Shown: positions 35,987 through 46,835 of the stretch, piece after piece | Layout: each line of letters opens with the position of its first letter | Position numbering within the stretch: the stretch's first letter is position 1 | Source: Burkholderiales bacterium PBB1 | GTDB lineage: Bacteria > Pseudomonadota > Gammaproteobacteria > Burkholderiales > Burkholderiaceae_C | Direction: 5' to 3' | NCBI GenBank assembly: GCA_002255905.1 | Contig: NKIN01000004.1 | Coordinates: forward strand, 310,001 to 374,000 | Length of the DNA: 64,000 nt | Program-made: the position numbers and the translations under genes | The notes under the pieces: generated by a model | Told to the model about the DNA's origin: nothing | Database searches by the model: none | The model's input: the letters and a program-made list of their open reading frames with translations, nothing else

Positions 35987-36442
35987 ATGATCCGGCCGGC
36001 GTTGACCCTGTCATTGCAGTTCGCGCGCGACGATCTTCCTCGCGCGCACCGGGCGCAGCTGCCGCGGCACCGCGTCGCGCGCTGGATCCGTGCGGCACTT
36101 GAGGCGCCGGCAGAAATCACCGTGCGCGTTGTCGGCACCGATGAAGCCCGCGCACTGAACCGCGACTTCCGCGGCAAGGATCACGCGACCAACGTGCTCA
36201 CCTTCGACTACAGCCACGCGCCGCAGGTGCATGCCGATCTGGTGCTGTGCGCCGACGTGGTCGAGGCCGAGGCGCGCGCTCAGTCACGCCCGCTCGAAGC
36301 CCACTATGCGCATCTGCTGATCCACGGCACGTTGCACGCCCAAGGCCACGACCACGCGCGCGACGACGAGGCCGAACGGATGGAAGCCCGCGAGAGCGAG
36401 CTGATGCGCGCGCTGGGTTTTGCCGATCCGTATTCGTCCTGA
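35987..36442 (+). CDS. ybeY: Endoribonuclease YbeY
   Basis: 151 residues. The zinc-binding motif HLLIHGTLHAQGHDH near residues 108-122 gives three His ligands (H3xH5xH pattern). The central block ALNRDFRGKDHATNVLTF is the family core. It trims the 16S rRNA 3' end and takes part in 70S quality control. The ATG at 35987 follows the ybeZ stop by 1 nt; the in-frame ATG at 35951 would overlap ybeZ. Confidence 0.95.
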   Translation: MIRPALTLSLQFARDDLPRAHRAQLPRHRVARWIRAALEAPAEITVRVVGTDEARALNRDFRGKDHATNVLTFDYSHAPQVHADLVLCADVVEAEARAQSRPLEAHYAHLLIHGTLHAQGHDHARDDEAERMEARESELMRALGFADPYSS

Positions 36443-36484
36443 ACTGCGGCCTGTGGGCCACCGAGGCCCGGCGCGCGCGCTGTC

Positions 36485-37603
36485 TCAGCGCGACGAACTC
36501 AGGTAGCGCTTGCGCCAGAAGAACACGCTCAGCCCGATGCCGACTGCCAGCATGCCAAGGAAGATGGTCCAGAAGCCGGTGCGGCTGTGGATCAGCGGCA
36601 GGCCCTCGAAATTCATCCCGAAGAAACCCGTCACCAGGTTCAAGGGCATGAAGATGGCCGTCAGGACCGTGAGCGTGCGCATGATGGAGTTGGTGCGGTT
36701 GCTCTGCGCCGAGAAATGCATCTGCACCGCGGTCTCGGCCGAGGATTCGAGCCTGCGCACATGGCCCAGCACCCGCTCGATGTGCTCGAGCACGTCGCGC
36801 GAGCGCACGCGCAGCAGTTCGCGCTCGCGGCGTGCACTGTCGTCGGCCTCGACTGGCCATTCGTCGAGCGCATCGATCCATTCGGTGATCGCGCTGCGCT
36901 GATCCTCGCAGGTGTCCTCGAGCAGGTGCAGCGAGTTGCGCGAATCCAGCAACATCTGCCAGTTGTCGAAGCGGCTGCGCGGATTGAACAGCTCCTGCTG
37001 AAGGTAGCTCAGTTGCTTGGTCAGCAAGCGCCGCAGTTCGAGATAGCTGTCGACCATGTGGTTGACCATGCGCAGCATCAGATCGGCCGGGCTGGTCGGT
37101 AGGCGTGCCGTGCTGCGACCTTCGGCACCGCGCGCATCGCCTGCCGACGGCAGGGTCTGTTGCTGCAGCCGGTTGGCGAAGAACTCGCGCACCAGACAGT
37201 CGGTCGGGTGCACTGTCAGCAGCACGCGGTCGAACAGGGCGAAGCCGACCGGGCTGGTGTCGATCGCGTCCAGCGCCGCACGGGCGCTGCTGAGCGTGCC
37301 CTTGCTGTCGTCGAGGAACATCGGCGCGCTGCCCTCGCCGGCGGCCAGCCGGCGGAACACCAGCATGTCGTACCAGGAGGTGTAGTCGAAGTGCGAGGGC
37401 AGCTGGTTGTTCAGCAGGTCGGCGATGTGCAGATCGACCAGTTGCCCGCCGGTCCAGCGCTGCAGCGCGGCCTGCAGCGCCGCGGTTTGCACCTCGAATT
37501 CACGGCGTGCGGTGCCTATCCACAGGTAGCCGGTCGCCGGCAGGGACTCGGGCAGCCCATCGAGTTCGCTGAACTGATCGCCGCTGATGTGGAAGACGCG
37601 CAT
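36485..37603 (-). CDS. CorA-family divalent metal transporter
   Basis: 372 residues. A large cytoplasmic N-terminal domain with coiled-coil helices is followed by two C-terminal membrane helices (about 310-365). The pore signature is GMN in FFGMNFEGLPLI, and the C-terminus is basic (FFWRKRYLSSSR). CorA proteins take up Mg2+, Co2+ or Ni2+; some relatives (ZntB) move Zn2+. The ion cannot be assigned. It lies 19 bp after hemB on the same strand. Confidence 0.88.
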   Translation of the reverse strand: MRVFHISGDQFSELDGLPESLPATGYLWIGTARREFEVQTAALQAALQRWTGGQLVDLHIADLLNNQLPSHFDYTSWYDMLVFRRLAAGEGSAPMFLDDSKGTLSSARAALDAIDTSPVGFALFDRVLLTVHPTDCLVREFFANRLQQQTLPSAGDARGAEGRSTARLPTSPADLMLRMVNHMVDSYLELRRLLTKQLSYLQQELFNPRSRFDNWQMLLDSRNSLHLLEDTCEDQRSAITEWIDALDEWPVEADDSARRERELLRVRSRDVLEHIERVLGHVRRLESSAETAVQMHFSAQSNRTNSIMRTLTVLTAIFMPLNLVTGFFGMNFEGLPLIHSRTGFWTIFLGMLAVGIGLSVFFWRKRYLSSSR

Positions 37604-37622
37604 CGCCTCGCCAGCACCGGTG

Positions 37623-40258
<2,636 letters not shown>

Positions 40259-40286
40259 GCGTACAGGTGGTTGCGCCTGCAACACC

Positions 40287-40305
40287 GAGGCGCTGCAAGC
40301 GCCTC
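40287..40305. other. Hairpin upstream of the 2Fe-2S protein gene
   Basis: A perfect 8-bp inverted repeat GAGGCGCT/AGCGCCTC with loop GCA lies between the vanZ-like stop (40258) and the TAGAAT box of the next gene. It may terminate the upstream transcript or be an operator overlapping the -35 region of the ferredoxin promoter. Confidence 0.4.
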
Positions 40306-40307
40306 CG

Positions 40308-40313
40308 TAGAAT
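40308..40313 (+). promoter_or_regulatory. Putative -10 box of the 2Fe-2S protein gene
   Basis: TAGAAT ends 6 nt before the ATG at 40320, again leaving no room for a ribosome-binding site. Confidence 0.4.
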
Positions 40314-40319
40314 CCCTGC

Positions 40320-40646
40320 ATGAGTTATTTCAGCCGCCATGTCTTCTTTTGCCTGAACCAGCGTGACAACGGCGAGAGCTCCTGCGCCAGCCATGGCGCA
40401 CAGGCTGGCTTCGACCGGTGCAAGTCGCGCATCAAGGCGGCCGGCCTCTCCGGGCCGGGGCAGGTCAGGGTGAACAAGGCCGGCTGCCTGGACCGCTGCG
40501 CCGGTGGGCCGGTGGCGGTGGTCTATCCCGAGGCGGTCTGGTACACCTTTGTCGACAACGACGACATCGACGAGATCGTCGACTCGCATCTGCTGAACGG
40601 GCAGATCGTCGAGCGTCTGCTGTTGCCTCCGTCGGTTGGCAAGTGA
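40320..40646 (+). CDS. Thioredoxin-like [2Fe-2S] ferredoxin
   Basis: 108 residues. Cysteines in FFCLNQRDNGESSC and NKAGCLDRCAGGP form the four-cysteine pattern of thioredoxin-like 2Fe-2S ferredoxins (as in the NuoE C-terminal fold). Members are stand-alone electron carriers with unclear partners. It is followed 34 bp later by an alpha/beta hydrolase gene on the same strand, a pairing I have seen in Burkholderiales. Confidence 0.88.
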   Translation: MSYFSRHVFFCLNQRDNGESSCASHGAQAGFDRCKSRIKAAGLSGPGQVRVNKAGCLDRCAGGPVAVVYPEAVWYTFVDNDDIDEIVDSHLLNGQIVERLLLPPSVGK

Positions 40647-40680
40647 CACATCGCCCGTATCGGGCGCCCCCACCCGCACC

Positions 40681-41301
40681 ATGAATTCGCAGACTCAGAA
40701 GACCACATGCCCCGGCCCGACGGGCCTGCTGGAATGCGCGCTCGACGCCCCTGCCGGAGCGCCGGTCGGCCTGGCAGTGGTGTGCCACCCGCATCCTTTG
40801 TTCGGCGGCACGATGGACAACAAGGTGGTGCAGACTGTTGCGCGCGCCTTGCTGGCGCTGGGCTGGGCGACGGTGCGCTTCAACTACCGAGGTGTGGGCC
40901 AGTCCGCAGGGAGCTGGGACGACGGGCGCGGCGAAGTCGAAGATGCGCTCGCGGTGGTGGCCCAGCACCGTGTCCCAGGGCAACCGTTGCTGCTGGCGGG
41001 TTTTTCATTCGGCGGCTACGTGGCAGCCGAAGCCGCCTCGCGGCTGCCCGAAGCGCAGCGCCCGCAGCGCCTGTTGCTGGTCGGGCCGTCGACCGAAAAG
41101 CAGCAGGTGCCGGTGGTGCCCGAAGACACCGTGGTCATCCATGGTGAAAGCGACGAGGTGGTTCCGCTGTCGGCCACGCTGGCCTGGGCGCAGCCGCAGT
41201 CGTTGTCGGTCATCGTGTTGCCCGGCGTCGGGCACTTCTTCCATGGGCAACTCGGCTGGCTCAAGCGCGTCGTGACGCAACAGTTGCAGCCCCGAGGCTG
41301 A
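40681..41301 (+). CDS. Small alpha/beta hydrolase
   Basis: 206 residues. The CHPHPLFGGTMDNKVV start is typical of a bacterial hydrolase subfamily related to dienelactone hydrolases. The nucleophile is Ser in GFSFGGY, the acid Asp in HGESDEVVPL and the base His in GVGHFFHG. There is no signal peptide. The substrate is unknown. The ATG at 40681 is preferred to 40636, which overlaps the ferredoxin gene. Confidence 0.85.
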   Translation: MNSQTQKTTCPGPTGLLECALDAPAGAPVGLAVVCHPHPLFGGTMDNKVVQTVARALLALGWATVRFNYRGVGQSAGSWDDGRGEVEDALAVVAQHRVPGQPLLLAGFSFGGYVAAEAASRLPEAQRPQRLLLVGPSTEKQQVPVVPEDTVVIHGESDEVVPLSATLAWAQPQSLSVIVLPGVGHFFHGQLGWLKRVVTQQLQPRG

Positions 41302-41336
41302 TGCCCTCGCTCCTTCCTCTCACAGATTGATCCCCG

Positions 41337-42536
41337 ATGCCTGTCTTGCGTTCTGTCCTGTCGCGTTCGTTCTCCATCGGCCTCCTGTGGCTCGCCGCCA
41401 GTTTTGCAGGCGCCCAGGCCCAGGCGCCGCTGCCGCCTGAAATCGCTGCGCGCAGCTACTTGCTGCTCGACATGACCAGCAACCAGACGCTGGCCGAGCG
41501 CGATGCCGATGCACCCGCCGATCCGGCATCGCTGACCAAGCTGATGACCGCCTATGTGGTGTTCGCCGCGTTGCACGACAAGAAGCTGTCGCTGACGCAG
41601 CCGATCGCGGTGTCGCGTCGCGCCTGGGACGAGCGCAAGGGGGGCGGCTCGCTGATGTTCATCGACACCACGATGACGCCGACCGTTGATGAACTGCTCA
41701 AGGGCATGATCGTCCAGTCGGGCAACGACGCGTCGGTGGCGCTGGCCGAGGCGGTGGGTGGCACGCTCGAGCAGTTCGTCGCGATGATGAACCGGCAGGC
41801 GCAAGCGTGGGGCCTGAAGAACACCAGCTTCAGGAATGTCACGGGCCTCACAGAGCCGGGCCACAAGAGCACCGCGCGAGACCTTGCGGTTATCGCCAGC
41901 CACATCATCCGCGACTACCCGACGGAGTACGCGTATTACTCGATCAAGGACTACCGCTACAACAACATCACCCAGCCCAACCGCAACCTGCTGTTGCGCC
42001 GCGATCCGAGTGTCGATGGCATGAAGACCGGCTACACCGAAGCGGCCGGCTACTGCCTGATCGCCAGCGCGCAGCGCGAGTTTCCGAACCTGGGGGCGGC
42101 TGGCACGGGCGGCGGGCCCCGGCGTTTGCTGAGCGTCGTGCTGAACACCACCTCGATGGAGGCGCGTGCCAACGAAAGCCAGAAGCTGCTGAACTGGGGC
42201 TATGCCGCCTTCGAGACGGTGCGGCTGTTCGAGTCGAGCAAGCCCGTGACCACGGTGCCGGTGTGGAAGGGCAAGTCGGCGCAGGCGGCGCTGGGCGCCC
42301 AAGGCGGTGTGTTTGTCACCATGCCCCGAGGCGAAGGCGGCAAGTTGCAGACCAAGATCGAGCGCACCGACCCGCTGATCGCGCCGCTGGTCAAGGGGCA
42401 GCGCGTGGGCACGATCAAGGTCAGCACCGCCGCCGGCACGCCGGTCGTCGATGTGCCGCTGGTGGTGCTGGAGCCGGTGGAGATCGCCGGGATATTCAGC
42501 CGCGCCTGGGATGCCTTGCGGCTCTGGATCAAGTAA
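41337..42536 (+). CDS. dacA: D-alanyl-D-alanine carboxypeptidase (PBP5/6 type)
   Basis: 399 residues. A signal peptide (about 1-29, AQA) precedes the peptidase S11 domain: SxxK = Ser65-Leu-Thr-Lys68 (PASLTKLMTAYV), SxN in VQSGNDAS, KTG in DGMKTGYTE. A PBP5 C-terminal beta domain and an amphipathic membrane-anchoring tail (IFSRAWDALRLWIK) follow. It trims the terminal D-Ala of peptidoglycan pentapeptides in the periplasm. dacA versus dacC cannot be decided by eye. It leads the dat-ybeD-lipB-lipA run. Confidence 0.93.
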   Translation: MPVLRSVLSRSFSIGLLWLAASFAGAQAQAPLPPEIAARSYLLLDMTSNQTLAERDADAPADPASLTKLMTAYVVFAALHDKKLSLTQPIAVSRRAWDERKGGGSLMFIDTTMTPTVDELLKGMIVQSGNDASVALAEAVGGTLEQFVAMMNRQAQAWGLKNTSFRNVTGLTEPGHKSTARDLAVIASHIIRDYPTEYAYYSIKDYRYNNITQPNRNLLLRRDPSVDGMKTGYTEAAGYCLIASAQREFPNLGAAGTGGGPRRLLSVVLNTTSMEARANESQKLLNWGYAAFETVRLFESSKPVTTVPVWKGKSAQAALGAQGGVFVTMPRGEGGKLQTKIERTDPLIAPLVKGQRVGTIKVSTAAGTPVVDVPLVVLEPVEIAGIFSRAWDALRLWIK

Positions 42537-42588
42537 TCTGTGCAGGCGTGTTCGATGAGCCCGCACGCTCGCCCGCGGAGAACCTGCC

Positions 42589-43464
42589 ATGCCAAGCCTG
42601 CCCGACACGCTGTGCTACTTGAATGGTGACTACACGCCGCTGAACCTGGCCAAGGTGTCGGTGCTGGACCGCGGGTTCCTGTTCGGCGACGGCATCTACG
42701 AGGTGCTGCCGGTGTACGGGCACAGGCTGTTTCGCTTCGATGAGCACATGGCCCGCCTGGATCGCAGCCTGGCCAAGGTGCGCATGGCCAATCCGCACAC
42801 TGCCGCCGAATGGCTGGAGCGCTGCCGCAGGCTGATCGACGCGAACGCCGCTCCCGATCAGCTGCTTTACCTGCAGGTGACCCGCGGTGTGGCGCCGCGC
42901 GACCATGTGATGCCCGCCGGCATCGAGCCCACGGTGTTCATGATGACCAGCGCGATGAAGCCGCCCAGCGCCGCCCAGCGTCATCGTGGCGTGGCCTGCG
43001 TCACGGCGCGTGACTTTCGCTGGGAGCGCGGCGACATCAAGAGCATTTCCTTGCTGGGCAATGTGCTGGCCCGGCAGATCTCGGCCGATCACGGCGCGGC
43101 AGAGACCATCATGTTCCGCGAGGGCTTCCTGACCGAGGGCGCCGCCTGCAATGTGTGGGTGGTGCATGAGGGCGCGGTGCTGGGTCCGCCCAAGAGCGAA
43201 CATGTGCTCGAAGGCATCCGCTTCGAGCTGATTCGCGCGTTGTGCGAGGAAGAGGGCATCGCCTTCAACTTGCGGCCGGTCTCCGAAGGCGAGGTGATGG
43301 CGGCCGATGAACTGATGCTGAGTTCGGCCACCAAGGAGGTGCTGCCGGTGACCACGCTCGATGGTGAGCCCGTCGGTCATGGTGCGTTGCGTGGCAAGCC
43401 GGGCCCGGTCTACGCCAGGCTGTATGCCGCCTATCAACGCGCCAAGTCGGCGCAACTTTCGTGA
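42589..43464 (+). CDS. dat: D-amino acid aminotransferase
   Basis: A 291-residue fold-type IV PLP enzyme. The PLP Lys is at about residue 151 in GDIKSISLLGNVLARQ, the D-amino acid transaminase pattern. VLDRGFLFGDGIYEVLPVY is the family start. It makes D-glutamate or interconverts D-amino acids. The neighbouring carboxypeptidase suggests a cell-wall link. The stop overlaps the ybeD GTG (GTGA), so translation is coupled. Confidence 0.9.
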   Translation: MPSLPDTLCYLNGDYTPLNLAKVSVLDRGFLFGDGIYEVLPVYGHRLFRFDEHMARLDRSLAKVRMANPHTAAEWLERCRRLIDANAAPDQLLYLQVTRGVAPRDHVMPAGIEPTVFMMTSAMKPPSAAQRHRGVACVTARDFRWERGDIKSISLLGNVLARQISADHGAAETIMFREGFLTEGAACNVWVVHEGAVLGPPKSEHVLEGIRFELIRALCEEEGIAFNLRPVSEGEVMAADELMLSSATKEVLPVTTLDGEPVGHGALRGKPGPVYARLYAAYQRAKSAQLS

Positions 43465-43751
43465 GCCAGACATTGATGCCAACCACCCCCTCCGAGCAGT
43501 CGCTGATCGAGTACCCGTCGCTGTTCCCGATCAAGGTGATGGGTGCCAACGTCGATGGCTACGCTGAAGCGGTGCTTGAAGTGGCGCGGCGCTTCGATCC
43601 GCTGCTCGACGACAGCCGCATCGAAACACGCCTGAGTTCGGGCAACAAGTACCTGGCCCTCACCGTGACGGTCACCGCCACCAGCCGCGAGCAACTCGAC
43701 GAGCTGTACCGCGCGCTGAGTTCGCACCCGATGGTCAAGGTGGTGCTCTAG
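43461..43751 (+). CDS. ybeD: YbeD-family (DUF493) protein
   Basis: 96 residues starting with GTG overlapping the dat stop by 4 bp. EYPSLFPIKVMGANVDGYAEAVLEVARRF and KYLALTVTVTATSREQLDELYRALSSHPMVKVVL are the DUF493 ACT-like fold. In many proteobacteria it lies between a D-Ala carboxypeptidase gene and lipB, as here; a regulatory role in lipoate metabolism is proposed but not established. Confidence 0.9.
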   Translation: MSQTLMPTTPSEQSLIEYPSLFPIKVMGANVDGYAEAVLEVARRFDPLLDDSRIETRLSSGNKYLALTVTVTATSREQLDELYRALSSHPMVKVVL

Positions 43752-43775
43752 GGTGGCAGGGCGGGACGCCGGCGC

Positions 43776-44483
43776 ATGACCTCGCCGACCCTGGTTCACA
43801 AGGGGCGGGTGGACGCCGCCGCAACGATCGCGGCCATGCGCGCCTACACCGACGCCCGCATCGCAGCGACCGAACCGATGCCCGACGAGATCTGGCTGTG
43901 CGAGCACCCGCCGGTCTATACCCAGGGGCTGGCCGGCCGAGCGGAGCACCTGCATCAGCCGGGTGACATTCCCGTCATCCAGACCAACCGTGGCGGGCAG
44001 GTCACGTACCACGGTCCGGGCCAGGTGGTGGCCTACCCGCTGATCGACCTGAAGCGGTTGGGCATCTACGTGAAGGAATACGTCTACCGCTTGGAGCACT
44101 GCGTGCTGCAAACCCTGGAAGGGCTGGGTGTCACCGGCCACCGCGTGCCCGGCGCACCAGGCATCTATGTGCGGCTGGACGACCCGTTCGGCCATGCGCC
44201 GCTGGAGCCGCGGCCGCCGAACGAGCGGCTGGGGGTGGCTGCGCCCGATGCCTTCAAGGGGCTGGGCAAGATCGCGGCTCTTGGCATCAAGGTCAGCCGG
44301 CACTGCACGTACCACGGCGTGGCGCTGAACGTGGCGATGGATCTGAGCCCCTTCCAGCGCATCGACCCCTGTGGCTACGCCGGCCTGGCCACGGTCGATC
44401 TGGCTACACTGGGTGTCCATGTCGATGCAGCGTCGGTGGCTCAACGGCTCGGCGCGCGGCTTGCTGCCCATCTGGTGCCCTGA
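43776..44483 (+). CDS. lipB: Octanoyl-[ACP]:protein N-octanoyltransferase
   Basis: 235 residues. [22 protein letters not shown] is the family signature; [23 protein letters not shown] carries the catalytic Lys and Cys. It moves octanoyl from ACP to lipoyl domains of 2-oxoacid dehydrogenases and GcvH. It lies 24 bp after ybeD and 38 bp before lipA, and the two enzymes complete lipoate synthesis. The ATG at 43776 is the first start in frame. Confidence 0.96.
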   Translation: MTSPTLVHKGRVDAAATIAAMRAYTDARIAATEPMPDEIWLCEHPPVYTQGLAGRAEHLHQPGDIPVIQTNRGGQVTYHGPGQVVAYPLIDLKRLGIYVKEYVYRLEHCVLQTLEGLGVTGHRVPGAPGIYVRLDDPFGHAPLEPRPPNERLGVAAPDAFKGLGKIAALGIKVSRHCTYHGVALNVAMDLSPFQRIDPCGYAGLATVDLATLGVHVDAASVAQRLGARLAAHLVP

Positions 44484-44521
44484 CTACCGCGTGCCGCCGA
44501 CACCGCCCCCGAAAGACCGAG

Positions 44522-45544
44522 ATGCCCTCCGATTCCGTGACCCCCGTTGCCACTGGCGACACCCCGAGCGCCAGCGGATACGACGCCAGCGCCAAGCAGA
44601 AGTCCCAGGCCAAGACCTCGCGCATCCCGATCAAGATCGTTCCGGCCGAGACGCTGAAGAAGCCGGACTGGATCCGGGTCAAGGCGGGCTCGGCCAGCAG
44701 CCGCTTCTACGAGATCAAGCAGATCCTGCGCGAGCACCAGCTGCACACCGTCTGCGAGGAAGCCTCGTGCCCGAACATCGGCGAATGCTTCGGCAAGGGC
44801 ACCGCGACCTTCATGATCATGGGCGACAAGTGCACCCGGCGCTGCCCGTTCTGCGATGTCGGCCACGGCCGCCCCGACCCGCTGGACGCGAACGAGCCGC
44901 TGAACCTGGCCAAGACGATCGCCGCGCTGAATCTGAACTACGTGGTCATCACCAGCGTCGACCGCGACGATCTGCGCGACGGCGGCGCTGCGCATTTCGT
45001 CGAGTGCATCCGCCAGACGCGCGCCTTGTCGCCGGCCACCCGCATCGAGGTGTTGGTGCCCGACTTTCGCGGCCGCGACGACCGCGCGCTCGAGATCCTG
45101 AAGGCCGCGCCGCCCGATGTGATGAACCACAACCTGGAAACCGCGCCACGCCTGTACAAGGAAGCGCGGCCCGGCAGCGATTACGCCTTCAGCCTGAACC
45201 TGCTGAAGAAGTTCAAGGCGCTGCACCCTGACGTACCGACCAAGAGCGGTCTGATGGTGGGCCTGGGTGAGACCGATGAGGAAATCCTGCAGGTCATGCG
45301 CGACATGCGCGCCCACGACATCGACATGCTGACGATCGGCCAGTACCTCGCCCCCAGCGGCCACCACCTGCCGGTGCGCCGCTATGTGCACCCCGACACC
45401 TTCCGCATGTTCGAGGAAGCGGCGGCCAAGATGGGCTTCACCCACGCCGCCGTCGGTGCGATGGTGCGCAGCAGCTACCACGCCGACCAGCAGGCGCACG
45501 CGGCGGGTGTGGCCGGGGTCGACAGCCCGCTGCCACGGCACTGA
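44522..45544 (+). CDS. lipA: Lipoyl synthase
   Basis: A 340-residue radical SAM enzyme. The auxiliary cluster motif is [12 protein letters not shown]; the radical SAM CxxxCxxC is CTRRCPFC. It inserts two sulfur atoms into octanoyl chains attached by LipB. The N-terminal 50 residues are polar and variable. An [10 protein letters not shown]-terminus is typical. It ends 21 bp from the convergent TlpA-like gene. Confidence 0.97.
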   Translation: MPSDSVTPVATGDTPSASGYDASAKQKSQAKTSRIPIKIVPAETLKKPDWIRVKAGSASSRFYEIKQILREHQLHTVCEEASCPNIGECFGKGTATFMIMGDKCTRRCPFCDVGHGRPDPLDANEPLNLAKTIAALNLNYVVITSVDRDDLRDGGAAHFVECIRQTRALSPATRIEVLVPDFRGRDDRALEILKAAPPDVMNHNLETAPRLYKEARPGSDYAFSLNLLKKFKALHPDVPTKSGLMVGLGETDEEILQVMRDMRAHDIDMLTIGQYLAPSGHHLPVRRYVHPDTFRMFEEAAAKMGFTHAAVGAMVRSSYHADQQAHAAGVAGVDSPLPRH

Positions 45545-45565
45545 GGCCGCCGCTGGCCGGGCGCT

Positions 45566-46087
45566 TCAACGCGCCGAGAGCAATTTCTCGATCGATGTGT
45601 CCAAGGCCGCGAAGTCGAGCCGGTCGACATGCCGCTCGACGATCTCACCGCGCCGGTTGATCAGCAGGCTGGTCGGCGTGGCCACCACCTGGCCGAAGCG
45701 TTCGGCCAGGCTGCCGTCGTGGTCGATGGCCACTTGGAATGGCAGGGCATGCGCCTCGGTGTACCTCACCACGTTGATCGGTGGGTCGTAGGCCATGGCG
45801 ATCGCCAGCGTCTCGAAGCCGCGTGCCTTGAAACGTGCATGCGTCGCGACCAGGTCGGGCATCTCCTGCAGGCACACGGCGCAACTGGTCGCCCAGAAGT
45901 TGACCAACACGACCCGGCCGGTCAACTGGGCCGTGTGGGCCGGCGTTCCGTTGAGCAGGGTGTATGCCGCTGGCGCAAGGACATCGGGTGCTGCCACACT
46001 GCGCAGCACGCCGTAAGCGATCGCGGCCACCGCGCCAGCAGCGCACACCGCGAGCAACGCTTTCCTTTTCAACGAACGCACGATCAT
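45566..46087 (-). CDS. TlpA/ResA-like thiol-disulfide protein
   Basis: 173 residues. One N-terminal membrane segment (about 8-30) anchors a periplasmic thioredoxin-like domain with CAVC in FWATSCAVCLQEMPDL, and cis-Pro in VVATPTSLLINRRGEIV. Such proteins reduce cytochrome c heme-site cysteines or other periplasmic thiols. The ATG at 46087 is chosen; an in-frame ATG at 46105 would overlap the divergent DUF4197 gene. Only 12 bp separate the two divergent starts. Confidence 0.85.
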   Translation of the reverse strand: MIVRSLKRKALLAVCAAGAVAAIAYGVLRSVAAPDVLAPAAYTLLNGTPAHTAQLTGRVVLVNFWATSCAVCLQEMPDLVATHARFKARGFETLAIAMAYDPPINVVRYTEAHALPFQVAIDHDGSLAERFGQVVATPTSLLINRRGEIVERHVDRLDFAALDTSIEKLLSAR

Positions 46088-46099
46088 CGGGAGACGTCC

Positions 46100-46804
46100 A
46101 TGCAACGCAGAAAGTTCACCATCGGTCTATTGTCGGGCGCAGGGCTCTGTGGGGTCGGTGTGCCACCGGCGCAGGCCGCGTCTCTGCTGGGCTCGCTCAG
46201 CGACGGCGATGCGGCATCGGGCATACGTGCCGCGCTCGAGCGCGGGGCCGAATCGGCGGTGGGTCTGCTGGGCAAGACCGACGGCTTTCTTGGCAACCCG
46301 AAGGTCAAGATCCCCCTGCCCGGCGTGCTGAAAAAAGCGGCCAAGCTGCTCAAGGCCACGGGTCAGGGCGATGCAGTCGATGAGTTGATCACTGCGATGA
46401 ACCGCGCGGCGGAGGCGGCGGTGCCGCAGGCGAAGGACCTGCTGCTGGGCGCGGTCAAGACCATGAGCGTCGACGATGGTCGCAAGATCCTGACCGGTGG
46501 CGACCGTTCCGTCACCGACTTCTTTTCGGCCAAGACCCGGGAACCGCTGGGCGTGAAGTTCCTGCCCATCGTGACCCAGGCCACCGAAAAGGTCGATTTG
46601 GCCAACAAGTACAACGCGGTGGCCGGCAAGGCCGCAGGGTTGGGCCTGCTCGACAAGAAGGACGCGAATGTTCAGCAGTACGTGACCGGCAAGGCGCTGG
46701 ATGGGCTGTACTTCATGATCGGCGAGGAAGAGAAAAAGATCCGCAAGGATCCCATCGGAACCGGCAGCGACATCCTGAAGAAGGTGTTCGGCTCGCTGAA
46801 GTAG
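46100..46804 (+). CDS. DUF4197 protein with a Tat-like signal
   Basis: 234 residues. The N-terminus RRKFTIGLLSGAGL is a twin-arginine-type signal, with likely cleavage after AQA (about 26). The mature protein fits DUF4197: helical, with GFLGNPKVKIPLPGVLKKA, ILTGGDRSVTDFF and a KKVFGSLK end. The family is proteobacterial and its function unknown to me. The start overlaps no gene; GGGAG lies 7-11 nt upstream. A near-perfect hairpin begins on the stop codon. Confidence 0.82.
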   Translation: MQRRKFTIGLLSGAGLCGVGVPPAQAASLLGSLSDGDAASGIRAALERGAESAVGLLGKTDGFLGNPKVKIPLPGVLKKAAKLLKATGQGDAVDELITAMNRAAEAAVPQAKDLLLGAVKTMSVDDGRKILTGGDRSVTDFFSAKTREPLGVKFLPIVTQATEKVDLANKYNAVAGKAAGLGLLDKKDANVQQYVTGKALDGLYFMIGEEEKKIRKDPIGTGSDILKKVFGSLK

Positions 46805-46831
46805 ACGCGCATACGCCGGCGTCTGCGCGTC
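46804..46831. terminator. Palindrome between convergent genes
   Basis: A 28-bp near-perfect palindrome (14-bp arms GACGCGCATACGCC / GGCGTCTGCGCGTC, one mismatch) starts on the last base of the DUF4197 stop and ends 4 bp before the stop of the convergent gene at 46836. No T-tract is seen. Its position suggests a bidirectional terminator. Confidence 0.55.
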
Positions 46832-46835
46832 GCTG

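Noticed and set aside
45560-45575. Terminator between lipA and the TlpA-like gene
   Set aside because: Only a 5-bp stem GGCGC/GCGCC; too weak to support in this GC content.
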